Source of the DNA: Micropterus salmoides
Lineage: Eukaryota; Chordata; Actinopteri; Centrarchiformes; Centrarchidae
Assembly: GCF_014851395.1 (NCBI RefSeq)
Contig: NW_024040374.1
Span: 26,120,772 to 26,184,771, forward strand
Direction: 5' to 3'
Length of the DNA stretch: 64,000 nucleotides
In this document: piece after piece, positions 11,722 to 23,400 of the stretch
Numbering within the stretch: the stretch's first letter is position 1
Layout: each line of letters begins with the position of its first letter
Notes under the pieces: generated by a model
Database searches by the model: none
Seen by the model: the letters and a program-made list of their open reading frames with translations, nothing else
What the model was told of the DNA's origin: nothing
Translations under genes and position numbers: made by a program

Positions 11722-13194
11722 CACCTCGCAGCAAGTGTATAAAACACCAGAAGCCCCTGCTGTTTCCTTTAACAGACTGATGAAGTGAATCTTGGTGGAA
11801 GTTTTGATATTGACTTCTCCCACTTAAGCTAAAGCAACTGAAAATATGGAGGGGGGCAGGGTTGAAGGTGAAGGGAACAGCCAGATTAAGGGAGAAATCA
11901 TTTTCTCGGCTTCAGTGAGAGAAAATACTGTTCATATATTTGTCAAGTGTGTTATTAGTCTGTTATTAGAATTAGTATTGGTGACACTGCAGAGCCCCCT
12001 TTCTGAAATGTACGTGCGTAAAGCATTAGTCCGAAGTGGTTTGATGTCATTCTTATTGTTTTGTGGAGCATGGTATTTTGTCTGTCCCATGATCATGATC
12101 AGAGTTGTGAATGTGAGAGCACTGTTGTGTGTCAGTTTATTTATCCTATTGAGTGCACTTTGTCATAGTTTAGTTGAAAGCGTTACAGGGTGTCCTACCT
12201 ATTCTACTAAAACAGCATTTATGAAATCTGTAAATCATAGGCCAAGGACTAATATCAGCCATATGCAGACTGTCTGGATGAGCAAAGGAGGCGTGGGAAA
12301 TACAAAAGCTCTTCATTTTACCAGTTCTTTATTTATATAGATGTACTTCCCCGTATATCTTACTTACCTATATCATGTCTGCAGTCCAATTCAACACAGA
12401 GCTCTTTGTTTTAGTAGTTTGAACTGATTACTTTGGTTGTGCAGGACGTCACCCTAATTTATTCTTTTTATTTATATGATCTGTGTATATATCAGTCAGG
12501 AGACAAAAGTGTGACTGGATATAAAAAGACAGCTTCCTTTTTGAAGCACCTTTTTGCTTCAGAAAACTTATTCTAATGAAGATGTCAGTGAAGAACCACC
12601 AGGTGAAATGTGCTGGCAGTTAAATGTTTGCTTACTGTACAGTGTGTGTGCTTTTTATATGGAAGTGAACTAAAATCTCCAAGGTCTAAATCTGTGTCTT
12701 TGCCTTTTCCTTGACAATGGTACATTTTTATCTGAAACACGTCTCTTTTTTTCTCTTTTGTAACTGGTTTGAAATCCAAGAAAAATGTTCTTATGTCAGA
12801 ATTTACTCATTAAAGAAATCTGAAAAGGGCAATCAGATAAGAATCCCACATAAAAAAACAAACAAAAATGTTTCATCACTGTCAGTCAATTATACATTCT
12901 TACCCTTTATACATCTTGTGGAACAAAACAGGCTGGCTAGTATTCAAACGGTTTATCTTCTGATTCACTTCAGCCTTCATTCCTACCAAACAGCCCAACA
13001 TCAAGAGCAGGTCGGTAACTGAAAGGAGGCGGCTTGAAAGTAAACTGGATCAGTCCTTCATGTGTGTAAGCAAATGCGCTGCAGTTTAAGAGACGGAAAT
13101 GTCTGGATGCCAACCAGGGATGTTTACAATAGTCGGTACACACACACTGCCTGAACTGTCAGTGATGAAACCCTGGTACAAGACGGGTTTCAGA

Positions 13195-13200
13195 AATAAA
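13195..13200 (+). terminator. rai2: Distal poly(A) signal candidate for rai2
   Basis: A canonical AATAAA is followed within 30 bp by a G/T-rich stretch (gtgtactgatgtggaaatgg), the usual layout of a cleavage site. It lies about 450 bp from the candidate poly(A) signal of the convergent scml2. Confidence 0.45.
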
Positions 13201-13624
13201 GTGTACTGATGTGGAAATGGTTTGTCACGTCTCATCTACAGCTCAGAAATTCAACCATTTAAAAGCTGCCTTTTCAGTCCAACCCAAAAGGCAGCGTAAA
13301 GCTGTTTGCTTGTCAGTCAGACTGTTGACGGTGGACACTCAATGGTTTTAAATTCAGAATGCAGATGAGTCTGCTGGTAATAATTTGGTAGTTTCCCCAC
13401 CAATTAGTTTTTCCCTTCACTGCAATGTTCAGAGTAACAAAACCAGAAGACTTTCACTGCAGACAGTCTGACAAGTCCTTATTGGTAGAATAATTTTTCA
13501 AAGTCCCTGACATGTTTTTCAAATTGTTTTGACTATTTTTTTGTCTTATATTTCATGTCATAAATAAACACACGCAGGCCTGGCTTATTTCATAAGCTTG
13601 AGAGGTAACATTTCAAAACAAGCT

Positions 13625-15285
13625 CTCCAAGACTGATGTGAGGGGTTTAATGATGGAAAAAGCTGGACTTTGATTATTGTTCTTTGTCCTTCAAGTTGCA
13701 GTTCTTACTGGGCAAAACTCGTTTTATATACAATTGGAAAACTGGTAAACTCAAATAAGATAATTCAACAACTTTACTTTACTCAGTCTGTAATCAGTAA
13801 CAACACACAGCACAGCCTTTTGTTTTTGGTAGGTTTATAAAAAAAAAAAAATAGGAATTACACATCATAAACACATTTATGTTTATCTGGTGTGACATAA
13901 TGGACAAGTGACTTTTAGCAACACATATTTTTCAAGTACTTAAAAGAAGATGCAAGAGAGGGAAATCAACAGCACTTCGATCCTGTGTTGAATATCATAT
14001 GGCACAAGTCTTTTTTCCGATCTAGGAAGGGTGTAACAGGAAAATTCTGTTAAGTATATTATAAACAGTATGCTACAAAAGCTTGTACTAACAAAGATCA
14101 CATAAACCTGAGAAATGTCGTAGGTAAAGCAAGGCAGAGTCTGTTACTGGGAGTATTTGAACTAAAAGCACTGTGTTAAAAAGCAGAATGGAATCCACTG
14201 TGAAATATTCACCACATCCCCATCCCCTTTATCTTCACATTTCTAACGTGTGTATATGATTTCCTTAAAATATTACGCTTCTACAAAATGTACATTCTGT
14301 CGCTGATATTCATGGTTAAACCCATAAAACTGTACATATCTGTTTTCATTGCTAACAGTGATTGGAACGGTCAAAAGTGAGGCGGACCGACGAGCTTACA
14401 TGATTATGACTGATAAAAATATTACATAAAAACTAAACATAGAAAGCCCTTAGAAATGTTGTATTTGCACTTCCTTAACAATCTGTCTGTTGAAATTGAT
14501 AAACCCATAACTTCACAGTTAACTCAGAGCCCGGGTTGCAAACGGTTTGACTTTGAGAAGAACTGCGTGGGGACCAGTGGAAGGCAACGTAGGGCCCACT
14601 AAGACACAATAATACATCATGCCACACAGCAGATGATCCTGCAGGACACTCGTGGAAAAGGTTCAATCAAAAATGTCAGAATACAGCATGACCCCTACCG
14701 TGATACTGTTTGTCTAGCACTGTGTAGGAAGATATACCTTGTGGCATACATATTAAAACAGCTATACAACAGCATCCAAATTCTCTTGAAGAGCATGGGG
14801 AAGAACATCTGATGATGATGGGGTTTTTTTCTTTGTTTTTCAGTATACCAACCTTTCCTTATTTAACTGGAAATTCATCAAGAATAAAAACATTATATAA
14901 AGAAGAAACATTCTCCATCTTTGGGGATCCAAAACCAGGATCAAAAGTTTTCATCTCCGTAAAAAAAAAACGTGTCCACGTGTGCACATGTGCTATGCAA
15001 TGTAAACACTACAGGGATTCTTTTCCTTTGGGATTTCATAAAGTCACATGGCGTCTGTTAGACTTGAACAGCTTTTTGTTCACTGATGAGGGGATGAGGT
15101 AATGTGTCAGCAACGCACAGCACACGTTCTCCACTCTGGAGTCAGGATGAAGTCGTAACATCAGTCCCACGAGGTGGAGTCTAGCGTGTAGCTCCCGCAT
15201 GCCCCATGAGTCAGTGTCCAAATGCTGGCTTCATCAGGGCTTATTGCTCATGGGTCTGGCAGGGACAGGGCTGCCCTGGCTGCTG
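13625..15285 (-). other. scml2: scml2 3'UTR, approximate extent
   Basis: Downstream of the scml2 stop (minus strand) there is no AATAAA before the rai2 side. The variant ATTAAA at 13646-13651 is the best candidate hexamer and sets the approximate end. A run of 13 A's sits at 13839-13851 on the plus strand. No other gene is seen here. Confidence 0.4.
13646..13651 (-). terminator. scml2: Candidate poly(A) signal (ATTAAA) of scml2
   Basis: The minus strand reads ATTAAA here, the second most common vertebrate hexamer. It is chosen because no AATAAA is present between the stop codon and this point. Confidence 0.35.
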
Positions 15286-15411
15286 TTACAGCTTGCCTTG
15301 TTTCAATCTCTCTATATGGTGGCATAACTTCAGTGCAGGCCCTAGTTTCAGACCCATGTACTTCATGATCATGTCGCTCCGTAGAAGCATCAGAGCTTTT
15401 CCATCAATCTC
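15286..15411 (-). CDS. scml2: scml2 coding exon 14 (SAM end, stop)
   Basis: Acceptor tgcccacag precedes GAG ATT GAT. The exon encodes EIDGKALMLLRSDM through GLKLGPALKLCHHIERLKQ and the stop at 15286-15288. This is the C-terminal helix region of the SAM domain, almost unchanged across the SCM family. Confidence 0.95.
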   Translation of the reverse strand, partial: EIDGKALMLLRSDMIMKYMGLKLGPALKLCHHIERLKQGKL

Positions 15412-15785
15412 CTGTGGGCACAAAGAATAGGACTTTGTTAAAATAACATGCAGAGGGACCACATGATTTACAGTAGCCAAAGCTAATAATAGACAAAAAA
15501 AAATTACTCGTGGTCCTTTTTAGTTTAACAATTGACCATTTCAAGGGGGACCTGAGCCTTAAAGCACACAAACTGTTTAACATACTTTAATAGTAAAAGT
15601 AAACCTACATGTTTTCTGAATAGTTCCGCATGTGGAGCTAAAGCTGTGGGGTCAGCATCTCTCACAAACTGCATCACCTCTTCAATGGACCAGGAGGAGG
15701 GGTTTTTATTCGGCAGCTGCAGACTTTCCCGCTCAGACACTACAGCCTCAGGACCTGTGGTGGAGCTGGCTGCTGCCAAAGCAGA

Positions 15786-15829
<44 letters not shown>

Positions 15830-17423
15830 CATGTTAGGCGGAAGTGAGCATTTACACACATCTGCTTCCACAGATTCTTACTGTACCTTCAACTCGTCTG
15901 AGAGGCTGTGTGGAGCAGAGCTCTGCGAGGTTGGAGGAGAGGCGGCGCATGGGTGTGCCGTTGCCGGGGTGGTAGATGCTGCTGGCCTGAGAATGGTACT
16001 CTGAGGAACTGCGCACTGTTTGTGCTCGAGGGGTCATGGAGTTTGAGGCTGAGTCCATGTAGCGTTGCTCCTTTATTAGGCCGTTCTCTTCGTGGGGCAG
16101 GGTCTCTGCTAGAGAGATAAGAACACAACTGACATTCAAGTGTCACTTTTTAAAAGTTTCACGCGCTCATCATCGTGTCCAGTATACACATGTGTGATCT
16201 GAAAGTGGTAAAGAACAACATTCAAGTACAACTTAGGTTACATTCACACTGCAAACCTCGATTTTTCTTGTTTGGCACATTATTTTTTAAATGCCACTAA
16301 TATCAGATCCCGGTGTGAACTGGTCACATTTCTGAACTGACCTGCGTGCGTATAAGAACAACAACAAAGATGTCAGCAGAGCACGGTGTTGTACCGAAGT
16401 AAACATGAAAGTCACTGAAGCAGCGTTTACAGATTCATTTCTAAGTTGAAGTGCAGTGGAAGCCAGCGGATTTGTGAGCAGATGATAATGAGGATGAGGA
16501 GAAAGAGAGCCAAATTTTTAATTATGGTTTTTTGTGGATCAATGGCGGCTACTTCTGTACGGAGATGTGTGTGGATGCAGATTCTGAGCGAGGAGTGATG
16601 GGATGGGATCATCCAACATTTCAGGATGTCAAGAGCTACTTTTAACTACATCTGTCAGCGGCGCTGATCGTTACGTTTGGAGGAAAAGGGGGAAGTTTGC
16701 AAGCCTGAGAACACCATCCCAACTGTGAAATACTTGGGTGGCAGCATCATGTTGTGGGGTTGTTTTGCTACAGGAGGGACTGGTGCACTTCACAAAATAG
16801 ATGGCATCATGAGGAAAGAACATTATGTGGAAATACTGAAGAAACATCTCAAGACATCAGCCAGGAAGTTAAAGCTTGGGCGCAAATGGGTCTTCCAAAT
16901 GGACAATGACCCGAAGCATACTGCCAAACTGGTTACAAAGTGGCCTAAGGATAACAAAGTCAATGTCTTGCAGTGGCCATCACAAAGCCTTGATCTCAAT
17001 CCTATTGAAAATTTATGGGAAGAGCTGAAAAGGCATGTGCGAGCAAGACGGCCTATAAACTTGACTCAGTTACACCAGTTCTGTCAGGAGGAATGGGCAA
17101 GAAAAAGCATACGTGTCTTTTTATATAGTGTATGTAAACTTCTGGTTTCAACTGTATCTGCTGATGTCAGACCTACTGCTGGCAGTAACTGAAAACAGAA
17201 ATTGTGTTTGAGTATAAAAACATCTGCAAAGTGAGCTGTACCTTCTGAAGGGTGAGCTTCGGTGCGTAAATGTTTGGGTGATAGAGGGGCTGCATACGAT
17301 GGGGAGACGCCAGAGAGACTCCGTTTGCTGCCCCGAGCCAGAGATGGAGTGTCCAACGCCTCTTCTTTCACTGAAACATAGAAACTTTTTTAGCACATAG
17401 CCTAGGACTACGCTATGTGTGTG

Positions 17424-17464
<41 letters not shown>

Positions 17465-20400
17465 TGCATTACTAACAAGTGCTAAATTTAAAGTCTACAA
17501 AATTGCTTGGGAAAATAAGTTAGGTTTATGTGACGGCCATATTGGGCTGTGTAAGCAATTATTGACAATCCTAGATTTATCTCAGTTTTAGTTTATTCTA
17601 AAAACTCTGATCCCTGATAGAGCAGTGATGTTTCCTGAATGCAGGGTTTACCTGATTTGGTCCTGTCATAAGCGGTGTAGTGGCTGAACGGCTGGCTGCT
17701 GAACAGGTTGTCACACTGCAGGTGACGACACATGGTCTCCAAGAACCGCAGCACAAAGGAAGCACTGGAGGCTGATGGTAGAGTGACCGCACGAACTCCG
17801 CCGTCTGTTCTCACTGGGACAAATGGCAACATATTTTAGTGGTTACCTGTACAGCCATCTAGTTGTTCAACTATTTCAATTATTATTTTACAACTTGTAA
17901 TAACTGGTGTTGTCTGAGTCTACCTCTGACAACCTCTCCTCCTCCTGAATGAGTCTGCAGAGCACTGAGCAGGACTTTAGGCTGGTATGCGCAGTCTATG
18001 CATGACTGGACCACCTGCTGGAGCACGGCATTCACGGGCCCCGGCCCAAAGTGGTCAGGCAGATGCTGCATCTGCTTCCTGTCCAGGTGGGGACCACAGT
18101 TCCCATGCTTATTCACATACACACACACTGGAACAACACACAAAACACAAGGAACACAGTGAACAAATTAGGCCTTCTAATGACAGCTTTAATTCAGTGC
18201 ATAACATGCGACTTATGAATCCTTACCTGTTGAAACCACAGAGCTGAGGCTTGCAGGGCTTTCTTGTGGAACCCGGATGCTGGGCAGCTGGGCCGGGCTT
18301 TGGAGAATCTTGGGCTTTCTCTGAAGAATACACATTCATTTGCAGGCACACTTTAACATGAGGAATGTGGCAGTAAAAAGTATTCACTGATGTTTCAATA
18401 TGTCAGAGTTTGGGCTTGTTCAGCAGGGCCTCACCTTGCTTCCAGGTTTGGGGCCTCTCTTCTTGTGGGGCCGAGGTACAAGCTGCGTGTTTTCAGGAAC
18501 AGTTCCGTTTTGGGCGGCTGCTGCCTCTGCCACAGCTTTGAGCAGAGCGATGGTTTCGCTCTTGGGTCGACGGCCTCTTACCCCCTTCCTGACAGGCAAA
18601 GGCGGCAGAGGGTTGGGGAGTCTGTAGGGGGACTGCATGGAACGCCTGTTGGGCTTGGAGGGGGACGCTGGGAGAATCTGCAGGGCCTTTGGCAGGTTAA
18701 CTGTAACAGCAGACAACAGCACAATTGGCATGGAGGGAGTTGATATTAAAAAACTGAGCTACCACACTAGGAACTCATAAGAAGATCCAACAAACAAAAA
18801 CCCTTCATCTGCACCGGCAGAACTAATGGATTCTGCTGTAGCTACAGACGGCTAATAGAGACGACACATAAGTAGAAACTCTTCTACAGAGTTCAAGGAA
18901 ACGTGGTAGACAGTAATACAAGTACTGTAAATGAAAATGGTTCCTTGATGAATATGCAAATGCTGAATATGACTTCATGCTGAATGTGATAATAATTTAA
19001 TGGCCCCTGTGCTAAAAGGAAAAAAACATGGATATAAAACGTCTTGGCAGGCCATTAACAGTGGCCTGTTGGCTCCAAAGATTTTGTTTGAACTCGGTAG
19101 GCATGTCCAGAGGATAATAAAAATGAAGAATGGTTTGCAATTTGTCCAATAACTGTAGAGTCTCTCCTGGCTAATTAGAGAGACAAACTATGCGTCATTA
19201 TCTCTTGACCCAGTGAGCACCACAGTGCGCCATGCTGCTGTTGGTGGCTGGGATTAAAGTTAAAGTAAAGAGATGGTCTGGTGCCAGTCCGGGTTTGGAC
19301 AGGGCATCTCATTACTGGAAATAGCAGGGGAAGTGCTCCAATGTATGTCATGCATTTCCAATTACTCGTTTTCTGACTTGATATCTGGAACTGTGCATTT
19401 AACTGTTAATAACTTCATCAGCACTATTAAAGCCATCTTACAACACCAACTAGTTAGCCGTGAGGCCTAGTGCACATGCTCTTTTCAAACTATAATGTCC
19501 CTAATTTGTATTAAGATTGTCTACCTTTAAAAGAACAACAATTCATTTTTCTGCTAGCTAATTGACATATTCTGGACTGCTGGGCTAGGAAAAAAAGAGC
19601 AATTTACACAAAAAGGTAAGGATCTGAATATAATTCTAAAGATAATGATCCCACACATCTGCAAAAAAGATACATTTAAACTACATATATCATACAGAAT
19701 CACAGCTAACTCTTGACTGCACAGAATCAAAGCACATAAGTCTATGACCTCTCTCATCCTCAAAAAGAGGAATCCCCACTTCAGCCTTTTCTGTTGCTAA
19801 TGTATGTACTGTGAATTCTCTCTACAAATAACAAAAATGCCTCCAGCCAAAGCCAGAAACAGAGTAAAGGCGTAGCTCAACGTGCTAAAACATTTACACC
19901 ACATTTAACAAATAACACAAAGCAACAGCCCATTTACACAGCTAGTAAATCTTTTTCTGTTCCTGTATGTGATCAATATTCCATAACAATCCCCACACAT
20001 AAATAAATCTTCCCCAAAAACACTCAACAAACTGACGAGGAGGAGTCAGAGAAGGCAGACTGAGAGACGGCGCCTTTCATACCTCCTCCAAACCTTTAAG
20101 GGTTTATCACACATGAGCACGTGCTGGTACATTAAAAAAGAAAACAAAGTCGGGGTGTAGCATCAACTGTTTATAAGTCCTTGATGTGTTCTGTGGTTGA
20201 TACTCTCCGTCCAGAGTCTTACACAAAAACGCAGTTGAGCAAGACAGAGAGCAAGAGTTTCACATGCAACACACAGCATGTCTCCTACGACTGTTGGCTC
20301 AGTGCTCATGACACTGTTTTTTAATGCCCCCCCCCACCGTTTATCAAGAGGAACATGCTGAAAACACCACATTAAACTTGTTCCTAAGCAACTAAACTCA

Positions 20401-23400
20401 CTGTGGGAACTCAGGAGCAGAAAAGAAATCCTGAATCTATCCACAGAAAAGACACAACATGGAAAAGAGCTTAGAAAAGTTTTTTGTCTTAATCAGGAGA
20501 ATACACATTTATCCTAACATTCCCTGATTTAAGGTAAGAAGTTAAATAGCTGGGATTCCCTGCCAGTCAGAGCTGAAGAAGCCTCCTGGATATGAGGTGA
20601 CACGATGCGTTGGACTTGATTTTAACCCGTGACAATGAGAACTCCTAATACTTGCTACCTTTGTTTAAGAACATCTACTCTAACAACGCCAACCCAGCTG
20701 CAGAAACACCACAAAACCATCACACTATTCATTTGAACTGTCAATCTATGTTCATGCCCGTTCAAATGCAGAAACTTTTCCATTCAGAAATTACATTACC
20801 TCCTCTGGGAAATGTGTTAATATGGGTTATTAGAACACATGTAGATCAAGAGGGAGAATTCATGCTTTCTTTCATCACATGGCCAGCACCTGTTAAAGAT
20901 TAGGCTGTGTATATTTTACTCTGCCAGACTAAGCAACAAAACCAGATGATTAATGTTAATTGTGTTTATATCTTTCTAGCTGTGGGGGCAATATCCTGAA
21001 TGGGGCAGCAACTAAATGAGTATGAAGGAAATATTGATTATAAATAACATCTTCCTCAGACCTGTATGTGCAGGCGTGTACTGCCATCTAGAGGGGAACA
21101 CATACCACTGTTGCCTGGTGGCTGGAGGCTGTGCTTAGTGAGGGAGCACCAGCCCACAGGAAAGATGTCCCGGGAGTCATACTTGCACCAGTAATCAAAG
21201 GCACCCCGCCACCCATCGAACATGATGAACACTTCTTCGCCCTTCACTTCTCCGATGGTGGCAGGACAGATGAGGTATGGGTTCTTCTTGTCCACAGCCT
21301 CCAGCTTCATGCCTGGTTTAAAGTTGTTCTGGGAGGGCGTCAGAGGTTCCTGAAAACCAGTGCAATATCCTCACTGCGACAACTTTTAAATACACACACA
21401 CTGCCAGTAAGATGGCGGCATATTGTTTTTATAAGAAGACTTTCCAAACCTTTTAAAGTAATGCATACCTTTTTAAAAGCTGTTGCTGGTGCCATTTCAG
21501 CTCCGTTTAAGGTTCTCAACAGAAACATGGGCCACGAGGAGGCATTCATCCGAAATCCTGGAGGGGAAAATGTAATAGCATTTAAAAGTGTAGTTAGTTC
21601 ATTCAAAACACAGTATAAATAATGCACAGTGTGATATACCTTTGTTGCTAATCTTTACTTTTAGGTGGCATCAGTATACTCTGTCAGATAAATACAGTGC
21701 TCACTGGACTTTCAAACTCTTCACTAGAAAATAATTTCTATTAATTAATTGAATATTTTTAATCAATATTCATCAATGCATACACACACACACACACACA
21801 CCCACACACACCTAATTCTAATTATTCTAGATTTATTACAATATAAACAAAACATTCCTGCCAATTTTCTGTTAACTTCTGGTTCTTTCAAAGAATCTAA
21901 ATAAAAACATGAACAATCATAATCATTTATGCCCGTATGATGAATAATTATTCACTTTCAACAGTTTTACAGCATGGTCTAACAATTACTACTTTCATTG
22001 TTGCACATGTTTTATGACCCTCCATGGTGGTTCAGCAGACAAGTGCAAAGATGGTAACTGAATTTTAAATGAAAGATCTGCCATGGTAAAACTTTTGTTC
22101 TGTTTTGTGGAGAATCACAAGTAATGAGTGAAAATACGGAGGTTTCCTTTACTGTCCTGAAATGATTATAACAACAATGTGCTTCCATCCTGCCTCCCCT
22201 GACGTTCTCACCCAAAGGTGGCTGCAACATGTCTCCATTCTTCTCACAGGTGCCGATGGGCTGGATATCAGAGGAGTCTACCAATCTCCAGAAGTCATTG
22301 CTGTTGTCGCTTCCATCCAGACGGAGACGCAGACGAACCCCAGTTAATCCCATCACAGTGGCAATACAAACTGAGGTGGAATTGCGAGGGTCATGGGCTT
22401 CAAGCTTCATTCCCACCTTAAAGTCGTTGGATGGTGGGATTCGGGCCTGCGGATATTAAGAAAAGTGCTGAGACTGTGAGCAATTCTCAACTACACTGCA
22501 CACAAACCATTATTTATTCAACCCATAGCTCCAGCCAGATTATGACAATGTCGCCTAACTGTTAATTATGCGTTAGCGCATTTGTTACAATGTACGCTAA
22601 TTGTGCAGGAAAGACAAGAAGTATGAATCTGTGTGATAGTATACTTTTGGAGGTGGGGGGGTGGACATTGTTGCAATCACAGTCATACATACAGAACTTC
22701 TGAGTAATGGGACAAATCCAGTTTGCACTACTCAGCAATTCACAGAACCACGGTAATTACGAAACACCTCAAACATCCAGGTGGACTTACCTGACGAAAA
22801 CAGCTTGGTGGAGCTGGTGTAGATGACGTTTCTTTTAGATATTCTTCCCAGCTGAAAGCATCTGAAGAAAAAAAAAAAAATCATAAAAAGTAAATGTTTT
22901 GACTGTAATAAAATGAAACCTATTAAATATTTTGCTCATAAAAGATTACATAAAATCCAGTAAATGCTAAAGCAGAATGTCACAATATCACCACCTGTAA
23001 CACTAGGGGTGACGATACACTTGGTTCACAAGACGAGACGATATTTTAACACTATTTGTAAGAAATCTTCAAAGATAAAATATATGACTGAAAGTCACAA
23101 AATGCAAAAACAATGCAGGTGCATTCTAAATGTTGCTTACATATTATTCGTGTCTTGTCTATCACCATTTATCCTTTCTACCAGGTCCGTCAAGCTGACA
23201 TTGTGAGACAGCTTTTCACCTGGACAACTTTAACCATGAGATCCCATCACACCTCTAACACAGCTCTCACTGTCTCAACCAAAGTGCTCTAAGGAAATAA
23301 GAGTCACAAATCAAGGGAGACACACCACAAAACATCAAACGTTCACCTTTAGTTGTTGCAGGGGTTGTACCTGTTGGTGGAACTGTCCTTCCCAGTTTCT

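Larger units (their letters stand above)
10827..13215 (+). other. rai2: rai2 3'UTR, approximate extent
   Basis: No splice signal is needed after the stop codon. AATAAA hexamers occur at 11716-11721 and 13195-13200, the second followed by GT-rich sequence, so short and long 3' ends are possible. A 164-codon open frame (11846-12340) inside the stretch shows no similarity I can recognise. The true end is not determined. Confidence 0.45.

Noticed and set aside
15790..15826. CRISPR-like array
   Set aside because: The CA, GA and CT runs are simple microsatellites without spacers, in a vertebrate intron.
15889..16146. 85-codon ORF overlapping scml2 exon 12 in another frame
   Set aside because: The frame that joins in phase with both neighbouring exons and gives the family-like linker is the other one.
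16677..17192. Intact transposase gene
   Set aside because: The N-terminal half and first catalytic Asp are missing, and the 3' end runs into the terminal repeat, so it is a dead remnant.
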